Of a DNA stretch of 64,000 nt, positions 12,941 to 22,964 are shown piece by piece (within the stretch, counting starts at the first letter, position 1; every line of letters begins with the position of its first letter). A program made the position numbers and the translations under genes. Origin of the DNA: Pontederia crassipes (lineage: Eukaryota; Streptophyta; Magnoliopsida; Commelinales; Pontederiaceae); the NCBI GenBank assembly GCA_030549335.1, contig CM060189.1, positions 54,616,953 through 54,680,952 of the forward strand. Direction: 5' to 3'. The notes under the pieces are model-generated. The model was not told where the DNA came from. It made no database searches and saw only the letters and a list, made by a program, of their open reading frames with translations.

Positions 12941-13170
12941 GCAAGCGGAGGCTCGAAAGCCGGAGCGCGCTAGGGAACAAGCGGAGGCGTTCTCGCTGGA
13001 GCGCGTTAGGGAATGAACAAGCGGAGGCTCGAAAGCCGGAGCACGCTAGGGAACAAGCGGAGGTGTTCTCGCCGGAGTGCGCTAGGGCGCTCTCCCTAAA
13101 CTCGCTGCTCTCTGCCGGAGCGCGGCTCGAAAGCCGGAGCGCGCTAGGCCGGCTCTAAAGCCGGAGCGCG
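12941..13170. repeat. GC-rich hairpin repeat cluster 1 (mitochondrial)
   Basis: About seven imperfect copies of a roughly 30-bp unit containing GGCTCGAAAGCCGGAGCG and CGCTAGGG run head to tail. GGCT-CGAA-AGCC forms a short hairpin in each full unit. Related clusters lie at 13773-13893 and 20959-21041. Confidence 0.8.
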
Positions 13171-13772
13171 ACACTGCTTGGAGTTTTCTTACTTTCCATT
13201 TTCTCGCTTATTCAAGAATTCTTTTCCTCCAATTCTGCCTTTCCTTGACCCGGTTCTATGGCATCGTCAACCATAGCATCTCTCTCCCTCCTTCTATCTG
13301 GGTCACCGGGATTGATACGGTACGGGGTCAAACATTACTTGAGAATATGACTGGACCGGGACCCTTTTAAGTGTGAATTTCCGCTTCTTTCTTTGGCCCC
13401 TCATTCTTTGAATTCTTTGACCTTGTTTGCCTTTCCTCATTTACTTTACCACAGATCACTGAAATCGGAGAAAGTGAAGCCACCAGATCTTAGGACGAGA
13501 TTGACATTCCATTTACCAAACTTCGAACCTCTGACTAAAAAAGAGCTGTAAGCGTGGCCTCAAACAGATAGGCAATGGATAGATAGGGGTCTCAAGTCGA
13601 GTCTAAGACGCAGCAGCAGAGAGTTCCAAAGCTTCCAAAAAACGAAAGCTCAAATACCATGAATAAAGCGAGAGCAAGAAAAAGGACGAAAAGCTAAAGG
13701 GGCGGAGCGACAAACAAAGAGATATTGACTTAGAAAATAAGAGTAACAATTGAATCCCATTTTATTTATTGA
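13171..13772. other. NUMT: spacer with no recognised gene
   Basis: Pyrimidine-rich and mixed sequence lies between two hairpin-repeat clusters, with no long frame and no RNA gene seen. Confidence 0.4.
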
Positions 13773-13893
13773 GCAAGCGGAGGCTCGAAAGTCGGAGCGC
13801 GCTAGGGAGGCTCTAAAGCCTCCATGCGCTAGGGAACAAGCGGAGGCTCTAAAGGCGGAGCGCGCTAGGGAGGCTCGAAAGCCTCCACGCGCC
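13773..13893. repeat. GC-rich hairpin repeat cluster 2 (mitochondrial)
   Basis: Three to four copies of the unit seen at 12941-13170 are present, here with GGCTCTAAAGCC and GGCTCGAAAGCC cores. It is followed by CCACGCGCC and a pyrimidine-rich tail that also follows cluster 3. It lies 31 bp beyond the 3' end of the atp9 copy. Confidence 0.8.
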
Positions 13894-13924
13894 ATTTTCT
13901 CGTTGCTTTTCGTTTTCTCTTCTT

Positions 13925-14173
13925 TTACTTTGTTTTTCCTTTTTGCGATCGGAATACGAATGAGATCAGAAACGCCATCATTGGGGAAAACAATGCAATA
14001 GCTTCGGTGAGAGCAAAGCCCAAAATGGCATAACCAAATGATTGTTTAGCTAATGATGGATTTCGCGCCACGGAATGAATCGAGGAACTGAGGACGTTTC
14101 CAATACCGATAGCAGCTCCCGCTGAAGCAATTGTAGCAGCTTCGGCACCTATTGATTTTGCACCTTCTAATAT
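13925..14173 (-). pseudogene. atp9: Mitochondrial ATP synthase F0 subunit 9 (c-subunit), NUMT copy
   Basis: In mitochondria, subunit 9 forms the proton-carrying c-ring of ATP synthase. The translation has the family's two hydrophobic helices, the RNPSLAKQ loop, and the proton-binding glutamate in [10 protein letters not shown]. Serine or proline codons stand where plant RNA editing makes leucine ([21 protein letters not shown]), and a CGA follows FVF where editing commonly creates the stop, so the genomic frame runs on to a TAA near 13925. The position of the family's initiator methionine reads ATA (14171-14173), a G-to-A change, and a conserved glycine near the N-terminus is glutamate (GAE). 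It is nearly intact but lacks a start codon and sits in nuclear DNA, so it is called a pseudogene. An unknown frame ends 131 bp upstream on the same strand. Confidence 0.93.
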
Positions 14174-14304
14174 AGACAAACCAATTCGAGTTTGTCATGC
14201 TTTTGCTTCGCGGCTCTTTCCTGGATTCTTCGTTGATTCCTATAAAATACTATCTAAGGTATTTGTTTGATCTGTCTCCCCTCCCCATTTCTTTCCCGAT
14301 AACC

Positions 14305-14886
14305 TTAAATAAAAAACTGAATTAAAAAAAAGAACGAAATAAAATCCTCTGTACCATCCCCTATTTCAGGCCCCAGCTTCGTAGGGGGAACAGCGGGTCT
14401 CTCCATTTCGGAGAGCCAGTGCAGTTCCTTGTTCGTCCACAAGGCAGTATTATTTTGTGTTTCCACAAAATCCCTCAACCTCCTTAAATCCGCTAGGTCA
14501 TTTTGAGGATTCTCGTATTCCCACTTCTCCAGGCAGACCCTGTGGGCGACATCCAATGCATCGAATGAGGCACGACCCCATCGACAGTATGGCCCACAGG
14601 TTCCCGTCTCCTGGCACCACCAAGCGCAGTAACGCTCCATGGCGCGCTTCACCGCCCTGTGAATATGTTGTTTCAACTTTAGCTTCTCCGGATCCTCCGG
14701 ATTCTTCGGGAGGCCGATAGAAAGATCCAGATTCAGACCCGATGGGCCGGCGAGGGTGGGCTGTGGGGGTGCCATAGACATAGCCATAAGTAGACACTTG
14801 GACCCAACGAGCCGCCGAAGGAGCAGTCCGGCCAGTGGAATAAGAATTAGAAAAAGCAAAAATGAGTTATCATTTTCAAGATGCAA
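14305..14886 (-). CDS. Unidentified mitochondrial-type ORF (193 codons) upstream of atp9
   Basis: I do not recognise this protein. The frame is open from a TAG just upstream of 14886 to its stop at 14305. The first codon shown is TTG and the first ATG is at residue 34 (14787), giving 160 residues if ATG is used. Residues 8-27 are strongly hydrophobic (LLFLILIPLAGLLLRRL) and could be one membrane segment; this is upstream of the first ATG. The middle is charged and cysteine/tryptophan-rich (AWWCQETGTCGPYCRWG), which could bind metal or form disulfides. It lies 131 bp upstream of atp9 on the same strand, so in the donor mitochondrion both could have shared a transcript. Unknown frames joined to ATP synthase genes are a known pattern in cytoplasmic male sterility, but that role here is only a possibility. 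No stop has appeared since transfer. Confidence 0.45.
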   Translation of the reverse strand: MHLENDNSFLLFLILIPLAGLLLRRLVGSKCLLMAMSMAPPQPTLAGPSGLNLDLSIGLPKNPEDPEKLKLKQHIHRAVKRAMERYCAWWCQETGTCGPYCRWGRASFDALDVAHRVCLEKWEYENPQNDLADLRRLRDFVETQNNTALWTNKELHWLSEMERPAVPPTKLGPEIGDGTEDFISFFFLIQFFI

Positions 14887-16969
14887 AGTGATTCCTTTAA
14901 CAAAGCTGGCAAATTCACTGGAAAAAAACTATTTAATTAAACAAAAAAATGTAAAACAAAAGCCCAAAACTCTTTTAGTTTTGTATGATTTTTTTTTGTT
15001 TGTTGTTTTTGTACGTTCATCCTTTGTACCCTAGTTAATAGAAAGAGATTATTCTCCTAGAGATGGTAAGTAAGTAAGTAAGTAAGTGCTTGTATCTATC
15101 TACTCATTCATTATTTTTCACGAACCAATACCGTTAGGTATTTTTCACGAACCGATCTATATTACTCTACGTAATTTATTATCAAAAAAATAGATTTAAA
15201 AAAAGACGCTACGCCCCTAGAGAATTAATTATATTACAACGATATACTTTCTACGATACCCCTCTTATAACTCCAAGATACATTCTATGATATTCCTTAT
15301 ACATCCAAAATACTTTCTGGTCTTTCCCATTGTAGGTACTTAGATATAGTCGACCCTTCAAAGACCTAAGAATTCTGCCACCTTTCAAGCCAGTGCTAGC
15401 TTTTGCTGTTAATCCCATGGCAATAAAACTATGTTCAAACTCCCGATCTTTAACATAGTTTTCTTATCAGCATACCCCATAATACCAATATTGAGGCACC
15501 TTTCCCAAAAACAACTTAACCCAGAGTTATTTATTGTCTCGTTGATATGATAATCAATTGGTTTTAGATACAAATCCATTAGTACATAATAAAGCAACCC
15601 GACATAGGAATGCATGTTTCACTTCCTTGACAGAGCCAACTGAGATGCTCCGTCTCGATGTTGACCCAACATGGATTAGCAATTCAGAAGGGTCTCATCC
15701 TGATCTCGCAAAGAATCCCAGCAATAGCTGTGTGTACTCGAGGGAAAGAAAAGGACTTTTCTCTCTCAGCGGAGAGACCAGCTATGGTGGGTTGGTTATA
15801 TACTCTTATGCGCCTTCCTTCTTCGAACCTTTTGGTATGTATTGCCCCCTAACTATAGATCAGATCCACCGGATGAGAAACTCAATCCCGCACAGCTGCT
15901 GAGTCATCGGACTTATCTACCTTAGGGATTCGTGCCATTTTTGAATTGCGTTGGGGGAAATCAACCAAAGTTAGGCAGATAGGTAGACTCCTTTCCCGCT
16001 GCTAAGGGAGAGCAAGAAACGAAATCAAATGATTGTTTTTTCACCAGCGCCCCTTTTTTTTTGCGGGTACTAAGAGTCCTCTCACTACCAACCAGCAGAC
16101 ATCATCATCTGGCTGGGTCTTGCCGGTATCAACAACGAGAAAGAACAACCAAATGGAAACAGCAACTAACTATGGCTCTTGGCCCATACAACGTCCTAGG
16201 CATAGGGGAGATCAGAGCAACAGGGAACGCCTAGACGACGACGCCCGTCCTGGGCTGCAGTAAGTAGATCGAGAATTCGTTCCGCCCCTTGTCCCCGAAG
16301 ATGGGTAATATGTTCTCATACAATGTTGCTCCAACTTTCTTCTAGAGGGCCTAGCCGGCGAGCGATCCCAGCCCACGGCAGAGAACAAGATAGCAAGCGA
16401 GCGTACCTTTGTTCGCTTCTTCTCCACCAAGCACGGAAGTTTAAGGATAACTGTAGGTCGGTGGCTACCTAAGGAAACTCCGAATCGATCCGCCTCCCGA
16501 CTGGGAGGCATCTACCTCATCCCGATCACAAGGAGAGGTTCACCATGATGGGGGTAAGGTACTTGAATTCTTTCAGGAACGGAAAGAATGAAATGCATAG
16601 GGGACCCTTTTTGTGCGGCATGCTCAACTATTTCAGGATTCGCAGGGGGCTGTTCGCCCTACTTAGTTGACTGACAAAGGCTTGAGAAACAAAGTAGCGA
16701 CTTTGAAATGGAATCTTAAGTAGTCTATCAGTGGTGCGGCTTTGCCTCGGGGAGCAAAAGGTTATACCTTAGTAAGCGAACAACGGTTCTTCTATGTAGG
16801 TATTTCTGACTCTCTTAACGTCGAGCTAAGTGACTTTGCGCTGCGTAGTAGAATGAAGGCTACGCACCAATGATCTCTTATCTATTAGCCTAAGCGTCTT
16901 CGCTAACTCGCTCGCCTACTAAAAAGAAATAGTAGGCGAGGCTAGGCTAACTCAGCCACGCACTTCGGT
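14887..16969. other. NUMT: mitochondrial spacer with no recognised gene
   Basis: It includes a short (GTAA)n run near 15066-15087 and AT-rich DNA to about 15600. Beyond that, 16200-16970 looks structured and GC-balanced, in the manner of plant mitochondrial intron DNA. Frames at 15558-15902 and 16212-16511 show no domain. No tRNA was seen. Confidence 0.4.
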
Positions 16970-17459
16970 ACTCTAGTGGGCTTTCGTCGCCTTTTTCTTT
17001 AAAACCCTTTCTTCCCTTTCCTTTATTTGTTTGTTCTCGAGGGCCTGTAGAAGCCCAATTTTGGACCCTTCAGTGATCTTACAATGAACATGAGTTTTTC
17101 CTTTAAAACCCTTTCTCATGTTCATGAATTCCAAAAGTAGGCGAACCCTTACTAGCGTTGACAAAGAGGAACAACCGGTTAAAAGAAAGCTATAATTTGA
17201 AATATATAGGCCAGCTTGACAAGCTACCTTTCCTCTTGATCTGAGAGATAAACATCTCTTTTTTATGACTTCCACTTCTCGATCCCGGCCCGGAAAAGTG
17301 ACCGACCAGGGCCCTCTTGATGAATGAAAGAAAGAGTTTTTGAGCCCTAGCCTTGTAAGCCCACACCTGTGTAGAGTAGATCGTTCAACACCTGCGGCAC
17401 AACCCCATTTTTGACCAATTGGTCCGTCTATCATAGGCGACCGAACGGCCGCCCCCCTA
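16970..17459 (-). pseudogene. nad1: 5' part of the nad1 first (trans-spliced) group II intron, NUMT copy
   Basis: On the minus strand the sequence immediately after exon 1 begins with the G-rich, C-rich run expected after this exon. In plants this intron is split and spliced in trans, so no exon 2 should follow nearby, and none does. The 174-codon frame at 16973-17497 overlaps this intron and the exon end and is not considered a gene. The intron's downstream limit here is uncertain. Confidence 0.55.
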
Positions 17460-17846
17460 ATTACTAGACCAACCCGCAATAATGATTCCATAAACACCTA
17501 GCGAAGATATGGCAAACAAATAAAGTAGCCCTATGTTCGAATCTGACAATACCATACCATAATCAAAAGGTACAACGGCCCAAGTCAGTAAACTCAACAT
17601 AAATGTAGCCACTGGAGCCATTCGAAAAAGGGAGAAATTAGCACTACTTGGTGAAATTGGTTCTTTTAGAATCAATTTCAAACCATCTGCTATAGGTTGT
17701 AACAATCCGAACGATCCCACTACATCAGGCCCCTTTCAACGTTGCACAAAAGCCATTACTTTACGTTCAGCTAGCACTAAAAAGGCGACTCCTAGTAGAA
17801 GTGGTAGAATTAAACCAAGTATTTCTGTTGGAACAGCAATGTACGT
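17460..17846 (-). pseudogene. nad1: NADH dehydrogenase subunit 1, exon 1, NUMT copy
   Basis: ND1 is a membrane subunit of respiratory complex I at the quinone site. The segment is 387 bp, the exon-1 length I recall for flowering plants, opening with ACG (17844-17846), the codon edited to AUG in plant mitochondria. The translation includes [37 protein letters not shown] and [12 protein letters not shown], and ends at GWSSN at the trans-splice site. Codon 37 is TGA (17736-17738) where the family has an arginine CGA, a C-to-T change that truncates the protein. Serines remain where editing normally gives phenylalanine or leucine (NFSLF, SDSNIG). A hairpin lies just upstream at 17865-17900. Confidence 0.93.
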
Positions 17847-17864
17847 TTTATATTCTCTATTCAC

Positions 17865-17900
17865 TCATGATCGGGCCTGACCAGGTTGACCCGATCATGA
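17865..17900. other. Perfect 11-bp inverted repeat just upstream of nad1
   Basis: TCATGATCGGG (17865-17875) and CCCGATCATGA (17890-17900) enclose a 14-base loop that is itself partly self-complementary. A degenerate second version follows at about 17911-17940. In the donor mitochondrion it would lie in the nad1 5' leader. The rest of 17847-18214 shows no gene. Confidence 0.65.
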
Positions 17901-18214
17901 TATTTCACTTATGATCTGGCCTGGTCGACCCAATCATGATATTGAAGGATGGGACCTTTTCTCGAAAAACTAAGGATTCCGCTTTCCCCGGTACGATTTT
18001 CACGAAGTTGATTGACGTCACAGCTCTATTATATGCATGAAGCAGTTTCTGCATCATGATCAATCGGTATTGGGGCGGATTTTTGGAATTTATTCCATTG
18101 TTATCTGGTGCGAGGCAAGGGTACATCAGATTTGACTCACTGTATACATTCCGGAAGAGGAGGAACGAAGTCACTCGATAAAAAGAAAGGGAAAGGGGGG
18201 AAATGAAACATTTT

Positions 18215-18810
18215 GTCGATATTCAAGCGCCATAGCCACACTATTGATAAATGTTGGACACGTACTTTGGAGGATCATGGATCTCATAGAGTTGCAAGGT
18301 GCTGTGCTTATTTCTATTTTGCTGTTCTTTCTGAGTCAGGTCCTATTACTCTAGAGACTCTTAAGCAATTGATGTCTGCTATCACTTAGAAGATTGAACA
18401 GCGAGGGCCTTCTCATTTTGAAAACATGGCAAAGAAGGTATATGGATCTGCTGCTTCTTCTTCCATTCCCAGTGATTGGATTCGTCGATTCCGGGGCTAC
18501 CAGTCACATGTCAGGCGATATCCTTCTTTTCTTATCTCTTTCTCCTTTATCTATCAAAGATTCTGTTAAGATTGCATATGGCACTCTCTTACCTCTTTCA
18601 CACTTTGGGTCTATGTCTCCATCCCGGATTCTTCATGAAAAATGAGATGTCCCTCCGCTGAGTACAAACTTACTTTCTGTCAGTCACCTTGTAGCTAACC
18701 ATCTTCGTGTCATCTTTTCTTCTTCTGAGTGTCGATCAGCGGGATCATTGACCGGTTGGGAAAGCTCTATTATAAGGATATTCTTCTCTACATTCCATTT
18801 TTTTCAGCTG
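18215..18810 (+). pseudogene. Ty1/copia gag-protease fragment within the NUMT
   Basis: The translation holds the end of a zinc-knuckle-like motif (HTIDKCW), then the copia aspartic protease signature DSGATSHMSG in the frame near 18486-18515, then SLSPLSIKDSVKIAYGTLLPLSHFG, and downstream a degenerate LSVSHLVANHLRVIFSSS-type region. Several stops and frameshifts are present. Fragments of nuclear retrotransposons are common in plant mitochondrial genomes, so it may have come with the organelle DNA. No LTR, primer site or target duplication was found nearby. Confidence 0.75.
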
Positions 18811-19139
18811 CTAATTTTGGATAAGGAATGGGACCCGCCGTCGCCTGGGACATAGACAACACACTGTGCAAGACTTCTGCAATTGTATAGGGTATATTCC
18901 TGCATTTCATTCTGATGGGTTGAACAATTCACGTGATTGTTTACAGTTGGCAATTTGATGCTCCCGGATTAAACATAAGAATCTCAAATGCAAGTGTGCC
19001 TTTTTTTGGCCTTAGTGTCTACTTGTGATTTGACCTACAGCTTATTTAAGTAAGGATATATCACAGACAACTACTTTAATGAAAGGGGTCCTACTCGAGT
19101 GCAGTCATTTATAGGCGCAAGGTACTTGACTTACTATTA
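18811..19139. other. Degenerate sequence between copia fragments
   Basis: No conserved motif was found. It occupies the place of the protease-integrase spacer and the integrase zinc finger, but is too decayed or rearranged to say so firmly. Confidence 0.3.
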
Positions 19140-19770
19140 AAAGTGGATGACTACAGTAGATAGATCTGGCTTTCTTTACTTAGAGAGAAGTCCTCAGCTC
19201 CTTCGAAGTTGAATATATAGAAAGTGTGGAAAATCAGTCAAAGCTCCGTATCAAGAGGTTGAGGTCTGAACTCTGGCGGAGAATACGTGTCAAGGGTCTT
19301 TGATTCCATGCTCCTGAAGATAGAATCAAACGTGAGCTGTCGTGTGCTCATACTCCGCTGGGGTGTCCGAAAGAAAGAATCGACACCTGGTGGAGTCTTG
19401 CAGGGCCGGGCGATGCTACAGGCCAAGGGAGTTCCGAAGATTTCTTGGGGCGAATGCATTAGGACTGCTGCCTTTTTGCATAAAAAACCCCGTCTTCGGC
19501 AATTTCCAACAAGACGCTATATGATATGCTACACAAGAAGGTACCAGATGTTGGGCACTCACTTGCGTCTATTTGGCTCTGTCTGTTATGTTCACCTGCC
19601 TGAACCGTCCAAAGGGAAGTTGGACAAGAAGGCGGTCAAATGCGTGTTCATTGGATCTTCCACTGAGAGGAAAGGGTGGAGGTATATGGAGCCTTCGACA
19701 AGAAGGGTGTACGAGTCCCGTGACGTCGTCTTTGATGAAGGAACCCGTTGGGGCAGGGAAACGTAAATAA
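19140..19770 (+). pseudogene. Ty1/copia integrase fragment within the NUMT
   Basis: Across frameshifted segments one reads the integrase core: VDDYSR-like sequence, SGGEYVSRVFDSMLLK, GVSERKNRHLVES (with the core's catalytic glutamate), AMLQAKGVPKISWGECI and TAAFL. These are followed by the post-core block FGSVCYVHLPE, KLDKKAVKCVFIG, ERKGWRYMEPSTRRVYESRD and VVFDE. The 159-codon frame at 19287-19766 covers the second half. The first half needs at least two frameshifts. No reverse transcriptase follows. Confidence 0.85.
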
Positions 19771-20958
19771 AAAAAGTTGGATCGAAACGTCGGTGGACCA
19801 AAGGAAACGGCTGGCCGGAGTCACGTCAGAAGAGAGAGATTGTGATGCCTTATAGTCAAGTATAGTATACATACTATATATTCTAGTATATATACTTATA
19901 TATACTCTAGTCTTCGTAGGTCTGCTCCTGTTCTCTCCTAATAATTTCTTGATAACTTCCTAAAATCTTGAGTCATAAATCTCAATAGGAGCCCAGGAGG
20001 CCTTATAAGGAGAAGACCCATGTTTAAGCTCGGGAGAGTGAGCAGATAGAACAGGCGAGTGCACAGGAGGATTCACACGCAAAGCTATGGCAATTATGGT
20101 TATTTTATTAATTTCTTATTTGTGGCAAAAGATTTCGAATTGCCTATGAGTATGAAGTCTTAAATGCTGTCATACAACCTTTAATGTTGTCCATTCAACT
20201 CAACTCCAGAACGCTGATTCGTGCATTTCCTAGAAAGCCAATTTTCACGATATGGGGAGGGAGGAAGAGAGGCTGGGGCCAAAGAAGGGAAAGACCGCTC
20301 TTTCAGAACCCCTGATCGTCGAGAGTTTTCTGTCAAAAAAGAGCTCCCCATAAAAAAAAGATGGAATCTCACACGAGATATACATCACCTCTAGACACTG
20401 AGTAAGCAGACTCTGTCTTAAAAAATCCAGGTTCAACCGCAGAATTCGCGAGCTCACGGACTAGACGTAGGACATCAATCACTTGGATCCTTGTCTGCGC
20501 TTGATGCATGAGGCAACCAGGAAGCGGGAAAAGCCTTGCTCATCAACTGCTTCAGGCATCATTTAGTAGTTGAGCGCTCTATCCAGTAGGTGGTTTTGGA
20601 GAATCGGTTTGGGGCGTCCCCTAAACAATCTTGTCTTCCTTCAAGCACAAGCACCGATCTCAGGAGCAGGAAATGACAGTTAGGTTTAGGAGTCTGAAAA
20701 GAGGAGCTTTTTCGAAGCACTTAATTAGATAGGGCAGCAATAGGGCTAAAAACCCCACTTTCGTGGTCCTTTCAAAGGTCTAGTTCCATGCATGCTTGGA
20801 CACTCCTTCCCTGAAGTCCAGGTCCAAGCCCTTCCATTGGTAGAATCGGCCTCCTTCCTACCCATTTTTCTTCTTTGATGATAGGGTACCTTGATGGAAA
20901 CCGAAACCGCACGCACGGGCTTTGGAAAAGATGAAAGAAAAAGCTTGATGGACCAAGC
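19771..20958. other. NUMT: spacer with no recognised gene
   Basis: It includes a TATA-rich stretch near 19860-19910 and otherwise mixed sequence. Short frames at 20181-20457 and 20772-21053 lack domains. Confidence 0.35.
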
Positions 20959-21041
20959 AAGCTCCGGCTCGAAAGCCGGAGCGCGCTAGGGAGGCTCGAA
21001 AGCCGGAGCGCGCTAGGCTGACTCGAAATCCTCCACGCGCC
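20959..21041. repeat. GC-rich hairpin repeat cluster 3 (mitochondrial)
   Basis: CTCCGGCTCGAAAGCCGGAG at about 20971-20990 is a perfect 8-bp stem with a CGAA loop. A second GGCTCGAAAGCC unit follows, then GCGCGCTAGG and CCTCCACGCGCC. The unit and its pyrimidine-rich downstream flank match cluster 2. Confidence 0.8.
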
Positions 21042-21357
21042 GCTGCTTTTCATTTTCTCGTTGCTTTCTGTTTTCTCAAACTCGCAGCTTGGAGTTTTAT
21101 CAAACTCGCTTCTTTGTCTCTCCCTTTTCTAAACCCATGGGAGTACGTTAGAAAGATGTCCTAGAAAACGATGTTCAAAAGCCGCATCCATGACAATGAT
21201 GTCTGCCTTATGGGGCTTTAAATGGGTCGCATCTCCCCGGCGTAGTTTAGGAATGCATGATCGATACATCGAAGAGAACTGAAAGGAAGAATTCATTAAT
21301 GACCTCTTAATCTCGGGACTTGTCAAGAACTTTACTCTTATTTATAAGTAGAAAACT
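21042..21357. other. NUMT: spacer up to the retrotransposon insertion
   Basis: No recognised gene. A 65-codon minus-strand frame (21129-21326) is open but shows no family similarity I can name. Confidence 0.35.
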
Positions 21358-21362
21358 CTTCC
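21358..21362. repeat. Target-site duplication CTTCC, left
   Basis: CTTCC abuts the LTR start TGATGC at 21363 and recurs after the LTR end at 28256-28260. Confidence 0.95.
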
Positions 21363-22940
21363 TGATGCATGCAAAATACAACATATTTTAGATTATTATT
21401 TTAATTAATTTTTCTGTAATTTGATCATGGCATGCATTATTTTTAGTCACTTTTAATCGTAATTCCGGATTTATCAATTTTAATTATCAATTCTTTGAAT
21501 ATTTTAATTGTGGATGGATTAACTAAATTTTGATAATTATTTTGCAGGAAAAATCGAGATTTAGATGGATTATGCCGTATCAGCCAAAGAATTTATCATT
21601 ACGGCCGAGATTAGGATAAAGTATTATTGTTTTGGCCGAGATATGAAGGGGTAAAGATAAAAAGATTTTATCTTTTTTGGGCGTAATGATATGAATACTT
21701 TTCGTTTTGGTCGAGATTTGGAGGGCGTAATGGCAAGGAAATGTTCTTTTTGGCCGAGATTCAAAGGGGTAACAATTAAATGAATTTATCTTTGGGCGTA
21801 ATGATAAAAAGGATTTATCGCGATGGCCGAGTTCATCTCATAATTTTAAAGTCAACCGTACGATGTTACGGCCGAGATAAAATTTAAGGCCGTCCGCACC
21901 CTATAAATACGTGAAGAATCCATCGTTTCAATTGGTGCTCTAAAGTTCAAGTTTCTTCCATGACGAGTCGTGAGCTCTGCAGGCTACGACCAAGAGGAGA
22001 GAGGTGCGACGGCTGGAAGTTGATCACGACCCTGATCAAGTCCGAGAGGCTGCCCGACTGTCTGCCCGTGATCCGAAGCTTCGACTTTTATCTATTTGGG
22101 TGTAATTCTTCCAATTATTATTATTTTATTATTATCTCTCCAGAATTTCTAGGATGAACTCCATATTTTTATTTATTTCATATTAGGAGATTATTATTGA
22201 AGGGAAACTATTTGGACCCTATATTATTTGTTTTAATCTTTTCTGATCAATTAGTTAATTGTGCTTAATGCTTTTAATTTAATTACTTGGATTTCTGAGT
22301 TGAGTAATTACCAGTTTGTGGACTATTTAATTTCAGAATTCATTAATTAAATTAATTGATTTTATGTGAAATTAATAATTGACATAAATTTGATAACTAG
22401 TGTGTGGAGAATCAAGTTTATGTGGTCTGTTAATCTATACCAGTTTGTGAAGTGATTAATAGTCTAAGATTTTCATATTAATGCATCTTAATGTTAATCT
22501 TATCTGACGAATACCAGTTTGTGGGACTTTAGGTTTGATTAAATTTAAGATAGTTTGATTTACCGGATTAAATAGCAGAATTACCAGTTTGTGGACTCTG
22601 TGATGTTAATCTTGTAAATTAATAACTTGGGAAAATTTCTAATCCATCTTTAAAGATTAAATTTATCTTTTACGGTTCAAATATTTATCCTGATCTATTT
22701 TCATCCTAAGGCCTAACTTCAACACCATTTTCTTATCATTATCTTATTTTCTTTGTTTTATTTTATAAAACTCTTTTTCCAAAATTCCATATTTTTCCTC
22801 TCTTATTAATTTATAAATCCATATATTGAATTAATAATATTCCTCGTGGGTTCGACACTCTTACTCCTATTACTATATTACTTGAGCGACTAGTGCACTT
22901 GCTAGCGATTTTATTTTGCTACATCATCTCATACGCATCA
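21363..22940 (+). repeat. 5' LTR of the non-autonomous element
   Basis: It runs from TGATGCATGC to ACGCATCA, with a TATAAAT box at 21902-21908. It carries five copies of a TACCAGTTTGTGGA-like motif between 22309 and 22597, and several GGCCGAGAT/GGGCGTAAT words in the U3 part (21580-21890). Confidence 0.95.
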
Positions 22941-22946
22941 AGTTTT

Positions 22947-22964
22947 TGGCGCCGTTGCCGGGGA
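22947..22964 (+). other. Primer-binding site for tRNA-Asp
   Basis: TGGCGCCGTTGCCGGGGA is complementary over 18 bases to the 3' end of plant tRNA-Asp(GUC), including the CCA tail. It starts six bases after the LTR. Confidence 0.93.

Noticed and set aside
16973-17497. 174-codon minus-strand frame as a separate gene
   Set aside because: It spans the end of nad1 exon 1 and its intron in another frame and shows no domain.
9308-21357. tRNA or rRNA genes in the mitochondrial insert
   Set aside because: By eye I found no T-arm/anticodon arrangement or rRNA core. A tRNA search program would be decisive, and I could not run one.
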